The translations under genes were made by a program, and so were the position numbers. A model generated the notes under the pieces. That model did no database searches and was not told the DNA's origin. It saw nothing but the letters and a program-made list of their open reading frames with translations. From Thermithiobacillus tepidarius DSM 3134 (GTDB lineage: Bacteria > Pseudomonadota > Gammaproteobacteria > Acidithiobacillales > Thermithiobacillaceae): a DNA stretch of 64,000 bases. Of this stretch, positions 54,435-63,399 are shown piece by piece. Numbering within the stretch: position 1 is the stretch's first letter; each line of letters begins with the position of its first letter. The stretch spans positions 1-64,000 of the forward strand of contig NZ_AUIS01000005.1 in assembly GCF_000423825.1 (NCBI RefSeq). The letters are read 5' to 3'.

Positions 54435-55783
54435 GGCTCCCGGGCCCGCAAGGCGGCGAGCAGGCGCTCGTGCAGGCCGCCGAAGCCGCCGTTGCTCATG
54501 ATCAGCACATGGTCGCCGGGCCGCAGCTCGGCCAAAAGCGCCGCCTGCAGGCCGTCCAGATCGGCATGGACGCGGGCCTGGCCGGCGAGGCTGCCGGTCG
54601 CATCCCAGCCCAGATCCGCCGGCGCGTAGACGAAGGCCGCGTCCGCGCCACGCAGGGAGGGGCCCAGGCTGTCCTTGTGCACGCCGAGGCGCATGGTATT
54701 GGAGCGCGGCTCCAGCACGGCGATGATGCGCGCCTCGCCCACCCGGGCGCGCAGCCCGGCCAGGGTGGTGACGATGGCGGTCGGGTGGTGGGCGAAGTCG
54801 TCGTAGACGCGCACGCCGTTCACCTCACCACGCAGCTCCAGGCGCCGCTTGACGTTCCTGAAGCGGCCCAGGGCCTGGGCGCTGGCGGCCACCGGCACGT
54901 CGGCATGGCGGGCGGCGGCGATCACCGCCAGGGCGTTGTGGACGTTGTGAGTGCCGAGCAGCTCCCAATGCACCTCGGCCACGGCCCGGCCGTCCTCCAG
55001 GACGCGGAAGCGGCTGCCGTCGGCGGCCAGCAGCTCCGCCGTCCACTTGCCCTGCCCGAAGTGCTCCACCGGCGTCCAGCAGCCACGCGCCAGCACCTCG
55101 GCCAGATGCGGATCGGCGCCGTTGGCGACGATCAGGCCGTTGCCCGGCACCGTGCGCACCAGGTGGTGGAACTGGGTCTGGATGGCGGCCAGGTCGGGGT
55201 AGATGTCGGCGTGGTCGTATTCCAGGTTGTTGAGAATGGCGGTACGCGGCCGGTAATGGACGAACTTGGCGCGCTTGTCGAAAAAGGCGGTGTCGTACTC
55301 GTCCGCCTCCACCACGAAGAAGGGGCTGTCGGTGTTGCGGGCCGACACGCCGAAGTTTTCGGGCAGGCCGCCGATGAGAAAGCCGGGGTTCAGCCCGGCA
55401 TCCTCCAGCACCCAGGCGAGCATGCTGGAGGTGCTGGTCTTGCCGTGGGTGCCGGCCACCGCCAGCACCCATTTGCCGACCAGGTAATGGCGCGCCAGCC
55501 ACTCGGGCCCGGAGACGTAGGGCAGGCCCAGGTTCAGCACCGCCTCGATCTCGGCATTGCCGCGGGAAATGGCATTGCCCACCACCACCAGGTCCGGGCG
55601 CGGCTCCAGGTTCTCCGGACGGTAGCCTTCCATGAGCGCGATGCCCTGGCTTTCCAGGAAGGTGCTCATGGGCGGGTAGACGTTGGCGTCCGAGCCGGTT
55701 ACCCGATGCCCGGCCTGCTGGGCCAGCACCGCGATGCCGCCCATGAAGGTGCCGCAAATGCCGAGAATGTGAATGTGCGCCAT
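54431..55783 (-). CDS. mpl: UDP-MurNAc:tripeptide ligase Mpl
   Basis: Recycles the cell-wall tripeptide by joining it to UDP-MurNAc. Mur ligase domains: MAHIHILGICGTFMGGIA, P-loop AGTHGKTSTSSML near residue 113, VVEADEYDTAFFDKR and NLEYDHADIYPDL for Mg, and DDFAHHPTAI in the C-terminal domain. 450 residues. Its UDP-MurNAc substrate is what AmgK/MurU regenerate about 9 kb away. Confidence 0.96.
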   Translation of the reverse strand: MAHIHILGICGTFMGGIAVLAQQAGHRVTGSDANVYPPMSTFLESQGIALMEGYRPENLEPRPDLVVVGNAISRGNAEIEAVLNLGLPYVSGPEWLARHYLVGKWVLAVAGTHGKTSTSSMLAWVLEDAGLNPGFLIGGLPENFGVSARNTDSPFFVVEADEYDTAFFDKRAKFVHYRPRTAILNNLEYDHADIYPDLAAIQTQFHHLVRTVPGNGLIVANGADPHLAEVLARGCWTPVEHFGQGKWTAELLAADGSRFRVLEDGRAVAEVHWELLGTHNVHNALAVIAAARHADVPVAASAQALGRFRNVKRRLELRGEVNGVRVYDDFAHHPTAIVTTLAGLRARVGEARIIAVLEPRSNTMRLGVHKDSLGPSLRGADAAFVYAPADLGWDATGSLAGQARVHADLDGLQAALLAELRPGDHVLIMSNGGFGGLHERLLAALRAREP

Positions 55784-55970
55784 GGAAGCCGATTTACCAT
55801 GCTTGGCAGTACGTTGACTGCGCGGGTCTAGGGGAACTGGACAATGGAGCCCATCTGTCCAGCGTGTCTGCTACCTTTCCGAAAGGATAGCGGGGAAATT
55901 AGCTGCATGCCGGGGTTGTGGCAAGATGCGCGGCTCCACCATCCAGAGCAGGCCCCGCACTTCGCACCGG

Positions 55971-56549
55971 CTAGTGCATCGCGCCCCGCGCCGGGCGGCC
56001 GCTGCTCTCGAACTGCCTTTCCATGGCTTGGTTGGCCTGTTCGAAGAGCACGCCGAGCTTTTCCTGAATCTCCAGGAACAGCGCGGCCAGCTCGGGCTCC
56101 TGCTGCAGGACCGGGTGCTCCTCCAGGGAGCGGACCAGGAGGTCGCGGGTCAGGCCGACCCGCTCCACGACCTCGAAGTAGGCCCAGGTATCCGGCGGCG
56201 CGGCGTTGGCCGAGGCGAGCTCCTGGGTGTAGTACCAGAGCAGGGCGGCGCGGGTGACTGCCCGGGGAGCGCTCTCCTCCTCGATCTCCACCGTCTGCCA
56301 CTCGTGGCTGACGGGCTCCTGCCAGTCCAGGTAGGCTCGGAACATGCTCCCGTTTTCCGCGCTGACGAATTCCAGGCGCACGCCCACGCCCAGCTCGGCC
56401 AGGCGCGCGATCAGCTTCTCCGCGTCATCCCAGTCGTCGGCGTAATGGGGCATGACCGTAGGATCCGCGTAGCCCATGACCAGGGTTTCCACGCGGCGGA
56501 TGTAATTGTCGTCGATGACGGCCAGTCTGGCGTAGTTCAGATTGTCCAT
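55971..56549 (-). CDS. Conserved-looking unknown soluble protein
   Basis: 192 residues, acidic, no signal or membrane segment. Segments such as LAVIDDNYIRRVETLVMGYADP, EKLIARLAELGVGVRLEFVSAEN and the C-terminal helix EIQEKLGVLFEQANQAMERQF suggest an alpha/beta protein with a helical tail. I do not recognise the family. A -10-like TATAGT lies on the same strand about 105 bases upstream. It stands alone between mpl and the divergent slp gene. Confidence 0.65.
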   Translation of the reverse strand: MDNLNYARLAVIDDNYIRRVETLVMGYADPTVMPHYADDWDDAEKLIARLAELGVGVRLEFVSAENGSMFRAYLDWQEPVSHEWQTVEIEEESAPRAVTRAALLWYYTQELASANAAPPDTWAYFEVVERVGLTRDLLVRSLEEHPVLQQEPELAALFLEIQEKLGVLFEQANQAMERQFESSGRPARGAMH

Positions 56550-56799
56550 GCTTCGCTTCCAAAGGCCCGGGGCCTGCTGGGGTTCGACATCCTCGGGTAT
56601 TCCGGCTGCCCCGCCACGCGAGCGGGAAAACGCCGGAACGGAAATAGCACGAAACTATACCATAAAGCGGGCGAAAGCACCGGTGCCCAGGCCGGCCGGT
56701 CCGCCCAGCGGCCGATATGCAGGGCTGAACACCGGCCTTTGAAGCTGGTCTAAATATTGTATGCCGCAGGCACGCAAGCCTGACCGCAGTGAGGCCACC

Positions 56800-57315
56800 A
56801 TGGAAAAAGGGTTTCTGATCGTTGCGCTCGCCCTGCTGCTGAGTGCCTGTGCCACCACGCCGGCCCCCTTGGCGACCGGCCCCTTTGCCGACATCACCCC
56901 CCAGGCGGCGCAGAACCAGAATCTGAGCGGCCAACGGGTGCGCTGGGGCGGCAGCATCGTCAGCACGACCCCCGGCCAGAGCGATACCTGCTTCGAAATC
57001 GTGAGCCGGCCTTTGGACAGCACCGCGCGGCCCGAGGAAACGGATCGCAGTCTCGGCCGCTTCATCGCCTGCGCGCCCGGCTTCCACGATCCGGCCGTCT
57101 ACGCCAAGGATCGGGAAATGACCGTCACCGGCGTGCTGGAGGCACCCGTGGTGCGCAAGATCGGCGACTACGATTACCGCTTCCCGCGCGTGCGGGCGGA
57201 GCAGATCTATCTGTGGCCGAAGCGGGTCGAATATGTCCCCGGCTACTACTATGATCCCTTCTACGACCCGTTCTGGTCGCCGTGGCCCTATCGCCGCTGG
57301 CCCTACTACTGGTGA
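56800..57315 (+). CDS. Slp-family outer-membrane lipoprotein, first copy
   Basis: 171 residues with lipobox LSAC near residue 16. The Slp core reads VRWGGSIVST, GRFIACAPGFHDPAVYAKDREMTVTG and RAEQIYLWP. Slp proteins are starvation-inducible outer-membrane lipoproteins of unclear function. The C-terminus is exceptionally aromatic (YYYDPFYDPFWSPWP). GAGG precedes the ATG at 56800. A second copy follows 5 bases after the stop. Confidence 0.88.
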   Translation: MEKGFLIVALALLLSACATTPAPLATGPFADITPQAAQNQNLSGQRVRWGGSIVSTTPGQSDTCFEIVSRPLDSTARPEETDRSLGRFIACAPGFHDPAVYAKDREMTVTGVLEAPVVRKIGDYDYRFPRVRAEQIYLWPKRVEYVPGYYYDPFYDPFWSPWPYRRWPYYW

Positions 57316-57320
57316 ATGCC

Positions 57321-57839
57321 ATGAAGAACACAAGATCCATCGGTATCCGTGCCGCTGCCCTGAGCCTGGCCCTGGGCGTCCTGGCAGGCTGCGCCACCAC
57401 CACACCTTTCGGCAAGGGCGTGCTGGAGCGGGTGGACCGCAGCGTCACCCCGGCCCAGGTGGTCTCCACGCCGGGCGCCTTGCAGGGCCGCGAGGTGCTC
57501 TGGGGCGGACAGATCATCAGCAGCCGCAACCTGAACAACGGCACCGAGCTGACCGTACTGGCCTATCCCCTGGACAGCCGTGGCCGGCCCGACACGGACC
57601 AGGCGGCGCAGGGGCGCTTCATCGCCCTGCAGGCGGGCTATCTGGAAACGGCGGACTACGCCCCCAACCGCCAGATCACGATCTACGGCCAGGTGAGCGG
57701 TGTGCGCCAGGCGCAGGTGGGCGAAGCGAGCTATCCCTATCCGGTGGTGCAGATCCAGCAGATCCACCTGTGGCCCACCGCGAGCACCTACCGCTACCCG
57801 CCCGTGCATTTCGGCGTCGGCGTGGGCATCGGTCTCTAG
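57321..57839 (+). CDS. Slp-family outer-membrane lipoprotein, second copy
   Basis: 172 residues, lipobox LAGC near residue 23, then the Slp core (VLWGGQIISS, GRFIALQAGYLETADYAPNRQITIYG, QIQQIHLWP). It is a diverged tandem paralogue of the gene just upstream and lacks its aromatic tail, ending in a Gly/Val-rich stretch. The two likely share one transcript. Confidence 0.88.
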   Translation: MKNTRSIGIRAAALSLALGVLAGCATTTPFGKGVLERVDRSVTPAQVVSTPGALQGREVLWGGQIISSRNLNNGTELTVLAYPLDSRGRPDTDQAAQGRFIALQAGYLETADYAPNRQITIYGQVSGVRQAQVGEASYPYPVVQIQQIHLWPTASTYRYPPVHFGVGVGIGL

Positions 57840-57852
57840 CCCCGCCGACGCG

Positions 57853-59235
57853 TCAGCCTCGGAGGCGGCCGCGGATGCGCGCGCTCGTCTCTTCCAGGCG
57901 CGCCAGCAGCTGCGCCGACAACTGCACGGGATACGCGGCCGCCGGATCGAGCGCGCGCAATGCCGGCGGCAGCGCGGCCACGGCGGCGCGACAGTGGGCC
58001 TGCAACTCGGGCAGTGCCGGTGCCGCATCGGGCAGAACCCGGCCGTCCCGCATCACCGGCCGCAGCAGCGGCTGGCCCGGCAACGTCTCTCCCAGCGCCG
58101 CCACCGTATCGCCGGCAATCCCCCCCGCCGCATCCGCGACGCGAAATACCTGCTTGCGCCCAGGCACGCTGCGTTTACCGGCGGACAGCTTGATGCGCCC
58201 CTGGCCGCCATACTCCACCAGCTTGTAGGCGCAATCCACCGTCGGCGCGTCCAGGGAGACATCCATGTTGGTGCCGACGCCGAAGCCGTCCACCGGCGCA
58301 GCCGCCGCCAGGATCCGTTCGATCTCGTACTCGTCCATGCCGCCGCTGGCGAAGATCTCCACCGCTTCGAGGCCGGCGGCATCCAACTTGGCGCGCGCCG
58401 CCCGGGCCAGCTCGGCGATGTCGCCCGAATCGATGCGGATGCCGCGCACCCGGAAATCCGCGCCCAGTTCCGTCTTGAGCCGGATCACGGCTTCCACGCC
58501 GGCCAGGGTATCGAAAGTATCCACCAGGCACACGGTCTGCGGATCGGTGGCGGCAAAGGCGCGGAAGGTCGCCAGATCGTCGCCGAAGGCCTGCACCGCG
58601 CTGTGCGCCATGGTGCCGCTGATCGGGATGCCGTAGCGCAGGCCGGCCAGCACGTTGGACGTGCTCTGCGCTCCGGCGATGAAGGCGGCGCGCGCCGCCT
58701 TCATGCCGGCATCCAGGCCGTGGGCGCGGCGCAGGCCGAAATCCACCACCGTGCGCCCGCGCGCCGCCAGCACCACGCGGGCGGCCTTGCTGGCGATCAG
58801 GGTCTGGAAGTGGAGCTGGTTGATCAGCAGGGTCTCGATGAGCTGCGCCTGCGGCAGCGGCGCGCTCACCTGGAGCACGGGCTCGTGGGCGAAGACCGGC
58901 GTGCCCTCCGGGACTGCCCAGATCTCGCCGGCAAAGCGCCAGTCGGCCAGGTATTCGAGGAAGGCGGGCTTGAAGCGCCCCGTGCCTTCGAGCAGCGCCA
59001 GGGCGCGCGGCCCGAAGCGCAGGCGCTCCAGGTGGTTCAATACGGTGCCGAGCCCGGCGAAGACCAGGAAGTTGCGGCTCGGCGGCAGATCGCGGAAGAA
59101 GAACTCGAAGACCGTATTCTCCTGGCGTCCATGCTCGAAATAGGTTTGCAGCATGGTGAGCTGGTAGAGGTCGGTGACCAGGATCAGCTCATCTGCCGCG
59201 ATGGGGGCATCGGGCCAGCGGGCGGCGGGGCTCAA
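57853..59235 (-). CDS. pncB: Nicotinate phosphoribosyltransferase
   Basis: Turns nicotinate and PRPP into nicotinate mononucleotide in NAD salvage. TDLYQLTMLQTYF near the start, then FEFFFRDLPPSRNFLVFAG, DFGLRRAHG and SGGMDEYEIE are typical of the PncB fold. The TTG start at 59235 overlaps the pncA stop (TTGA), the only start that avoids a long overlap; longer upstream translation is a pncA shadow. 460 residues. Confidence 0.92.
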   Translation of the reverse strand: MSPAARWPDAPIAADELILVTDLYQLTMLQTYFEHGRQENTVFEFFFRDLPPSRNFLVFAGLGTVLNHLERLRFGPRALALLEGTGRFKPAFLEYLADWRFAGEIWAVPEGTPVFAHEPVLQVSAPLPQAQLIETLLINQLHFQTLIASKAARVVLAARGRTVVDFGLRRAHGLDAGMKAARAAFIAGAQSTSNVLAGLRYGIPISGTMAHSAVQAFGDDLATFRAFAATDPQTVCLVDTFDTLAGVEAVIRLKTELGADFRVRGIRIDSGDIAELARAARAKLDAAGLEAVEIFASGGMDEYEIERILAAAAPVDGFGVGTNMDVSLDAPTVDCAYKLVEYGGQGRIKLSAGKRSVPGRKQVFRVADAAGGIAGDTVAALGETLPGQPLLRPVMRDGRVLPDAAPALPELQAHCRAAVAALPPALRALDPAAAYPVQLSAQLLARLEETSARIRGRLRG

Positions 59236-59804
59236 GGCTGCTCTCCCGTCACGATCTCCGCGCCCGCCTCGCGCATCTCGGCCAGGGCCCGCTCGCCGTC
59301 GCCCGGCTGCACCTCCACCGGCCGGGTGCCCTCCTGCAGCAGGCGCACGGCAAAGCCTTCCGCCAGCGCCTCCAGCACGGTGGCGTGCACGCAGTAGTCC
59401 TGCGCCAGCCCGCCCACCGTCAGCCGGCGGATGTCCAGGGCCAGCAAGCGTCGGGTCAGGTCGGTGCCGTCGAAGGCGGAATAGGCGTCGCGCTCGGGAT
59501 CGCTGCCCTTGCTGATGATTACCGTACCCTCGGGAATCGCTAGGTCCGGATGGAAGGCGGCGCCCGGCGTGTGCTGCACGCAATGGGGCGGCCAAGGGCC
59601 GCCGCGCTCGCGGAAGGAGACGTGATGGGGCGGATGCCAATCGCGCGAGGCGAAGACGGGACGGCGCGCATCGGTGAAGGGCTTGAGCCAGCGGTTCAGC
59701 ACCGGGATCACCCGATCGCCGTCCCTGACCGGTAGCGCTCCACCCGGGCAGAAGTCCACTTGCATGTCCACCAGAATGAACGCGTCATGGGCCGAAACGT
59801 CCAT
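59232..59804 (-). CDS. pncA: Nicotinamidase
   Basis: Hydrolyses nicotinamide to nicotinate. Cysteine hydrolase triad: Asp in VDMQVDFCPGG, Lys in ISKGSDPERDAYSAF and Cys in GLAQDYCVHATVLEA; metal-binding SRDWHPPHH. ATG at 59804 has AGGAGG 5 bases upstream; a GTG at 59810 abuts the site and is unlikely. 190 residues. Forms a coupled pair with pncB. Confidence 0.95.
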   Translation of the reverse strand: MDVSAHDAFILVDMQVDFCPGGALPVRDGDRVIPVLNRWLKPFTDARRPVFASRDWHPPHHVSFRERGGPWPPHCVQHTPGAAFHPDLAIPEGTVIISKGSDPERDAYSAFDGTDLTRRLLALDIRRLTVGGLAQDYCVHATVLEALAEGFAVRLLQEGTRPVEVQPGDGERALAEMREAGAEIVTGEQP

Positions 59805-59877
59805 TGCCACCTCCTGCGCAGGATAGGTACACAGGTATTAGTGGCCCGAAACGTGCTTTGTGTTCCCGTGCTCCGCC

Positions 59878-60363
59878 TCAGCGGGCGGCCGGCGCCGCGC
59901 CGGCGCCCGTCAGGGTGCCCCAGTCCAGTTCGCCCTTCTGCTGAAACGGGATGCGCACGCCGAAACCGCGCGACAGGCGCAAATAGCCGTTCACTTCATA
60001 GGGGATGCGCTGGCCTGCGGCCAAGCTGAGCGCCTGCCGCGCCAGGCCGAACATGCTGGTGCTGGCGTTAACGTCCACGATGGCGCTGCCGTAGCGGGGC
60101 ACGTCGACGCGCTGGTTGCTCAGCCCGCGGGCCAGGGTCTGGCCGTTGACCTTCACCTCCACCTCGGCGCCGTCCACGCGCACGCCGAAGTTGTTCGGAT
60201 TGTCCACCCGCAGGCCGAGCCGAAACTCCTGAGACAGCAGATTCACGTTTTGCAGATTCAGGGTCGCCAGGCTGACCCGGGGCTCTTCCAAGCCGGACAG
60301 GGTGGCGCAGGCGCTGAGCAGGGACAGGAGGGCGAGGCTGAGCACGAACAGGGATTTACGCAT
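59878..60363 (-). CDS. LEA14-like (WHy domain) lipoprotein
   Basis: 161 residues. Signal with lipobox LSAC near residue 19, then one LEA14/WHy-type beta domain (LQNVNLLSQEFRLGLRVDNPNNFGV; YEVNGYLRLSRG; IPFQQKGEL). Such lipoproteins are found in several bacterial envelopes with unknown roles. Encoded divergently from the Mla-type operon. Confidence 0.82.
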   Translation of the reverse strand: MRKSLFVLSLALLSLLSACATLSGLEEPRVSLATLNLQNVNLLSQEFRLGLRVDNPNNFGVRVDGAEVEVKVNGQTLARGLSNQRVDVPRYGSAIVDVNASTSMFGLARQALSLAAGQRIPYEVNGYLRLSRGFGVRIPFQQKGELDWGTLTGAGAAPAAR

Positions 60364-60492
60364 GAGGTCGCTCCAAGTGGGGGATGGCCGTCTGGAATAA
60401 CGCCTATACTTGCATTAGGCTGACCGTCGGCGGAAAAGATCTCCGCCGCGCGGCCAAGGACAAAATCAAATTCGGCATGTTAGCATGCGCTC

Positions 60493-61644
60493 ATGAACGC
60501 TGAGGCCAATCCAACCCACCCGCGCCCGCCCGGCTGGCAGATGATCCAGGACAGCCCCAGTCCCGGCGCGGCACGCCTGCTGCTGCACGGCGCCTGGAAC
60601 CTGCAGGGCATCGGCCGGCACATGCAGCAGTTGCGCAGCGAGCTGGGCCGGCTGGCCGGCCAGAATCGCCTGGACTGGGACCTGCGCGCGGTGGACGCCC
60701 TGGACACGGCCGGCGCTCTGCTCCTGTGGCGGGCCTGGGGCGCCCGGCTGCCTTCCCGGACCGAGCTGTCCTCCGAGCAGCGGGCCATCTTCGAGCGTCT
60801 GGAGGCACTGCCGGCCCTGCCGCCCCCCGCCTCGCAGCCGCTGAACTGGCGCTTGCCGCTGGAGGCCGTGGGCCGCACGGCCATGCGCATCGGCCGCCAG
60901 GGCGTCGATGCCCTGGCCCTGTTGGGCTATTTCCTGCTGGACCTGCTGCACGTGCTGCGCCGGCCCGGCCTCATGCCTTGGCGGGAAACCTCGGCCACCC
61001 TCTACAAGAGCGGCCCCCAGGCACTGGGCATCATCGGCTTGGTGGGCTTTTCCATCGGCGTCGTGGTCAGCTACCAGTCAGCCCTGACCCTGGCCGCCTA
61101 CGGCGCCAACATCTACATCGTCAACTTGCTGGGTCTCAGCATCCTGCGGGAGCTGGGCCCGCTCATGGCCGCCGTCATCCTGGCGGGGCGCTCGGGATCG
61201 GCCTTCACCGCCCAACTCGGCGTCATGCGCGTGACCCAGGAGATCGATGCCTTGGAGACCTTCGGCGTCTCGCCCACCCTGCGCCTGATTCTGCCCAAGG
61301 TGGTGGCTTTGGCGCTGGCCCTGCCGCTGCTGGTGCTGTGGGCCGACGCCATCGCCATCCTGGGCGGCATGATCATCGCCAAGTACCAGCTGGGCATCGG
61401 CTACCCCGTCTTCCTCGCCCGCCTGCCCCAGGTCGTCCCCCAGGTCAACTTCTGGATCGGCATCGGCAAGGGCGTGCTCTTCGGCGCCATCATCGCGCTG
61501 GTGGCCAGCTTCTACGGCCTGAAGACCAAGCCCAATACGGAAAGCCTGAGCCGCGAGACCACCAACTCGGTGGTCATGTCCGTCACCCTGGTGATCCTGA
61601 TCGATGCGCTCATCGCCTTCCTGCTCTCGGACGTGGGGCTCTGA
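60493..61644 (+). CDS. MlaE-family ABC permease with N-terminal STAS-like domain
   Basis: 383 residues. Residues about 25-105 look like a STAS domain (LLLHGAWNLQGIG, DLRAVDALDTAGALLLW), which in the classical Mla system is a separate protein, MlaB. Residues 140-380 form the MlaE permease with five membrane segments and the motif SGSAFTAQLGVMRVTQEIDALETFG. It would move lipids with the ATPase and MCE protein encoded next. Follows a 130-base divergent gap. Confidence 0.9.
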   Translation: MNAEANPTHPRPPGWQMIQDSPSPGAARLLLHGAWNLQGIGRHMQQLRSELGRLAGQNRLDWDLRAVDALDTAGALLLWRAWGARLPSRTELSSEQRAIFERLEALPALPPPASQPLNWRLPLEAVGRTAMRIGRQGVDALALLGYFLLDLLHVLRRPGLMPWRETSATLYKSGPQALGIIGLVGFSIGVVVSYQSALTLAAYGANIYIVNLLGLSILRELGPLMAAVILAGRSGSAFTAQLGVMRVTQEIDALETFGVSPTLRLILPKVVALALALPLLVLWADAIAILGGMIIAKYQLGIGYPVFLARLPQVVPQVNFWIGIGKGVLFGAIIALVASFYGLKTKPNTESLSRETTNSVVMSVTLVILIDALIAFLLSDVGL

Positions 61645-61647
61645 ACC

Positions 61648-62442
61648 ATGGGTCGGCCGGCTATCGAGGTTCAGGGCCTGTGGACGCAGTTCGGCAACCA
61701 GGTGGTGCACAAGGATCTGACGCTGGCGGTGCAGCGCGGCGAGATCCTGGGTATCGTCGGCGGCAGCGGCAGCGGCAAGACCACCTTATTGCGCGAACTC
61801 ATCGGCCTGCAGCCTCCCAGCCGGGGACGGGTCTGCATTCTGGGCGAGGACATCCAGCGCCTCAGCGCCGCCGAGCAGCGCCGCCTGAGCCAGCGCTGGG
61901 GCGTCCTGTTCCAGCAGGGCGCCCTGTTCAGCGCCCTGTCCGTCTTCGACAACATCGCTTTCCCCTTGCGCGAGCTGCGCACGCTGGACGAGGCCAGCAT
62001 CCGCGATCTGGTCATGCTCAAGCTGCGGATGGTCGGCCTGCGGCCCGCGGACGCGCTCAAGATGCCGGCCGAACTGTCCGGCGGCATGGTCAAGCGGGTG
62101 GGCCTGGCCCGCGCCCTGGCCTTGGATGCCGAGCTGCTGTTCCTGGACGAGCCCACCTCGGGCCTGGATCCGGTGGCCGCCAACGCCTTCGACGAGCTGA
62201 TCGGCCATGTGCGCGACGGCTTGGGCCTGACCGTGGTCATGATCACCCACGATCTCGATTCGCTGGCCACCGTCTGCGACCGGGTGGCGGTATTGGCCGA
62301 CCAGCGCTTCATCGCGGTGGCGCCGCTCGCCGAGGTGGTGCAGTTGGCCCACCCTTTCATCCGGGATTTTTTTCATGGGGAACGCGGCGACCGGGTGCTG
62401 CGCGCTGCGGCGCAGCCCGCCTCGTCTCCGGGAGGTGCTTGA
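61648..62442 (+). CDS. MlaF-like ABC transporter ATPase
   Basis: 264 residues: Walker A GGSGSGKTTLLRE near residue 38, Q-loop LFQQGALFSALSVFDNIAFP, signature LSGGMVKRVGLARAL, Walker B LLFLDEPTSGLDP and H-loop ITHD. The MVKRV signature variant and SALSVFDN region are typical of the MlaF group. 3 bases after the permease gene. Confidence 0.95.
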   Translation: MGRPAIEVQGLWTQFGNQVVHKDLTLAVQRGEILGIVGGSGSGKTTLLRELIGLQPPSRGRVCILGEDIQRLSAAEQRRLSQRWGVLFQQGALFSALSVFDNIAFPLRELRTLDEASIRDLVMLKLRMVGLRPADALKMPAELSGGMVKRVGLARALALDAELLFLDEPTSGLDPVAANAFDELIGHVRDGLGLTVVMITHDLDSLATVCDRVAVLADQRFIAVAPLAEVVQLAHPFIRDFFHGERGDRVLRAAAQPASSPGGA

Positions 62443-62445
62443 ACG

Positions 62446-63399
62446 ATGGAAAATCGCGCACACGCCTTGATGGCGGGACTCTTTCTCCTGCTGTTCGGCC
62501 TGGCCCTGGCCGCGGCAGCCCTATGGCTGGGCCAGCGCGGCACCGACCGCGCCACGTACAACATCGTGACACCCTTTACGGTCTCGGGACTGAATCTGCA
62601 GGCGCCGGTCAAGTACCGCGGTGTGCAGATCGGCCAAGTGGAGGCCATCGACTTCGATCCGAAAAATCCCGCCCTGATCGTCATTCGCATTGCCGTGGAC
62701 AAGAGCGCCCCCATCAAGCGCGACACCTACGCCCAACTCTCCTATCAGGGCGTCACCGGCTTGGCCTATGTGGAGCTGGCCGACAGCGGCCAGCCCAGCC
62801 CGCCGCTGCAAACCAGCGAGCGCGAGCCGGCCACCATCCCCATGCGCCAATCCTTGCTGGCGGAAGTCGGCAGCTCGGGGCAGATGCTGCTGATGCAGCT
62901 CAATGAACTCATGGGCAAGCTGAACAAGCTGGGCAGCGAGGAAAACCAGGCCCACGTCAGCCGCATTCTCGCCAACGTGGAGACCAGCACTGCGGAGATC
63001 GTCCAGATGCAGCAGCAGCTGGAGCCCACGCTGCAACGCCTGCCGGGGCTGCTCGCCTCCGCCGAACGCGCGCTCGGCAACACCAACGTGCTGGTGCAGG
63101 ATCTCGACCGGCTGACCCTGGCCGCCCAGCAGGAGCTCAAAAACGTGGGCAAGGCGGGCGACTCCGTTGCCGCCATGGGACAGGCCGGCGAACAGATCAG
63201 CCGGGAGATCAGCAGCACCACCCTGCCGGAGCTGCATGCGCTGATGAACTCCCTGACGCGCACCAGCGAAAGCTTCGACCGGCTCGCCACCCAGCTGCAG
63301 CAGCGCCCCCAAAGCCTGGTATTCGGCAAGGGTCGGGCCGCCCCCGGGCCCGGAGAGCGGGGGTTCACTCCACCCACCGCCGAGGAGGCCAAGCCTTGA
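62446..63399 (+). CDS. MCE/MlaD-domain lipid-binding protein
   Basis: 317 residues: one N-terminal membrane helix (about 8-30), an MCE domain (about 38-120: VSGLNLQAPVKYRGVQIGQVEAIDF, LSYQGVTGLAYVELAD), then a long helical region (about 130-290) likely to form a periplasmic needle or bundle, and a Pro/Gly tail. It would receive lipid from the permease. Stop overlaps the next start (TTGA). Confidence 0.92.
   Translation: MENRAHALMAGLFLLLFGLALAAAALWLGQRGTDRATYNIVTPFTVSGLNLQAPVKYRGVQIGQVEAIDFDPKNPALIVIRIAVDKSAPIKRDTYAQLSYQGVTGLAYVELADSGQPSPPLQTSEREPATIPMRQSLLAEVGSSGQMLLMQLNELMGKLNKLGSEENQAHVSRILANVETSTAEIVQMQQQLEPTLQRLPGLLASAERALGNTNVLVQDLDRLTLAAQQELKNVGKAGDSVAAMGQAGEQISREISSTTLPELHALMNSLTRTSESFDRLATQLQQRPQSLVFGKGRAAPGPGERGFTPPTAEEAKP

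Noticed and set aside
57236-59397. Long plus-strand frames across slp2 and opposite pncB
   Set aside because: They are out of frame with Slp or antisense to PncB, which both have conserved motifs.
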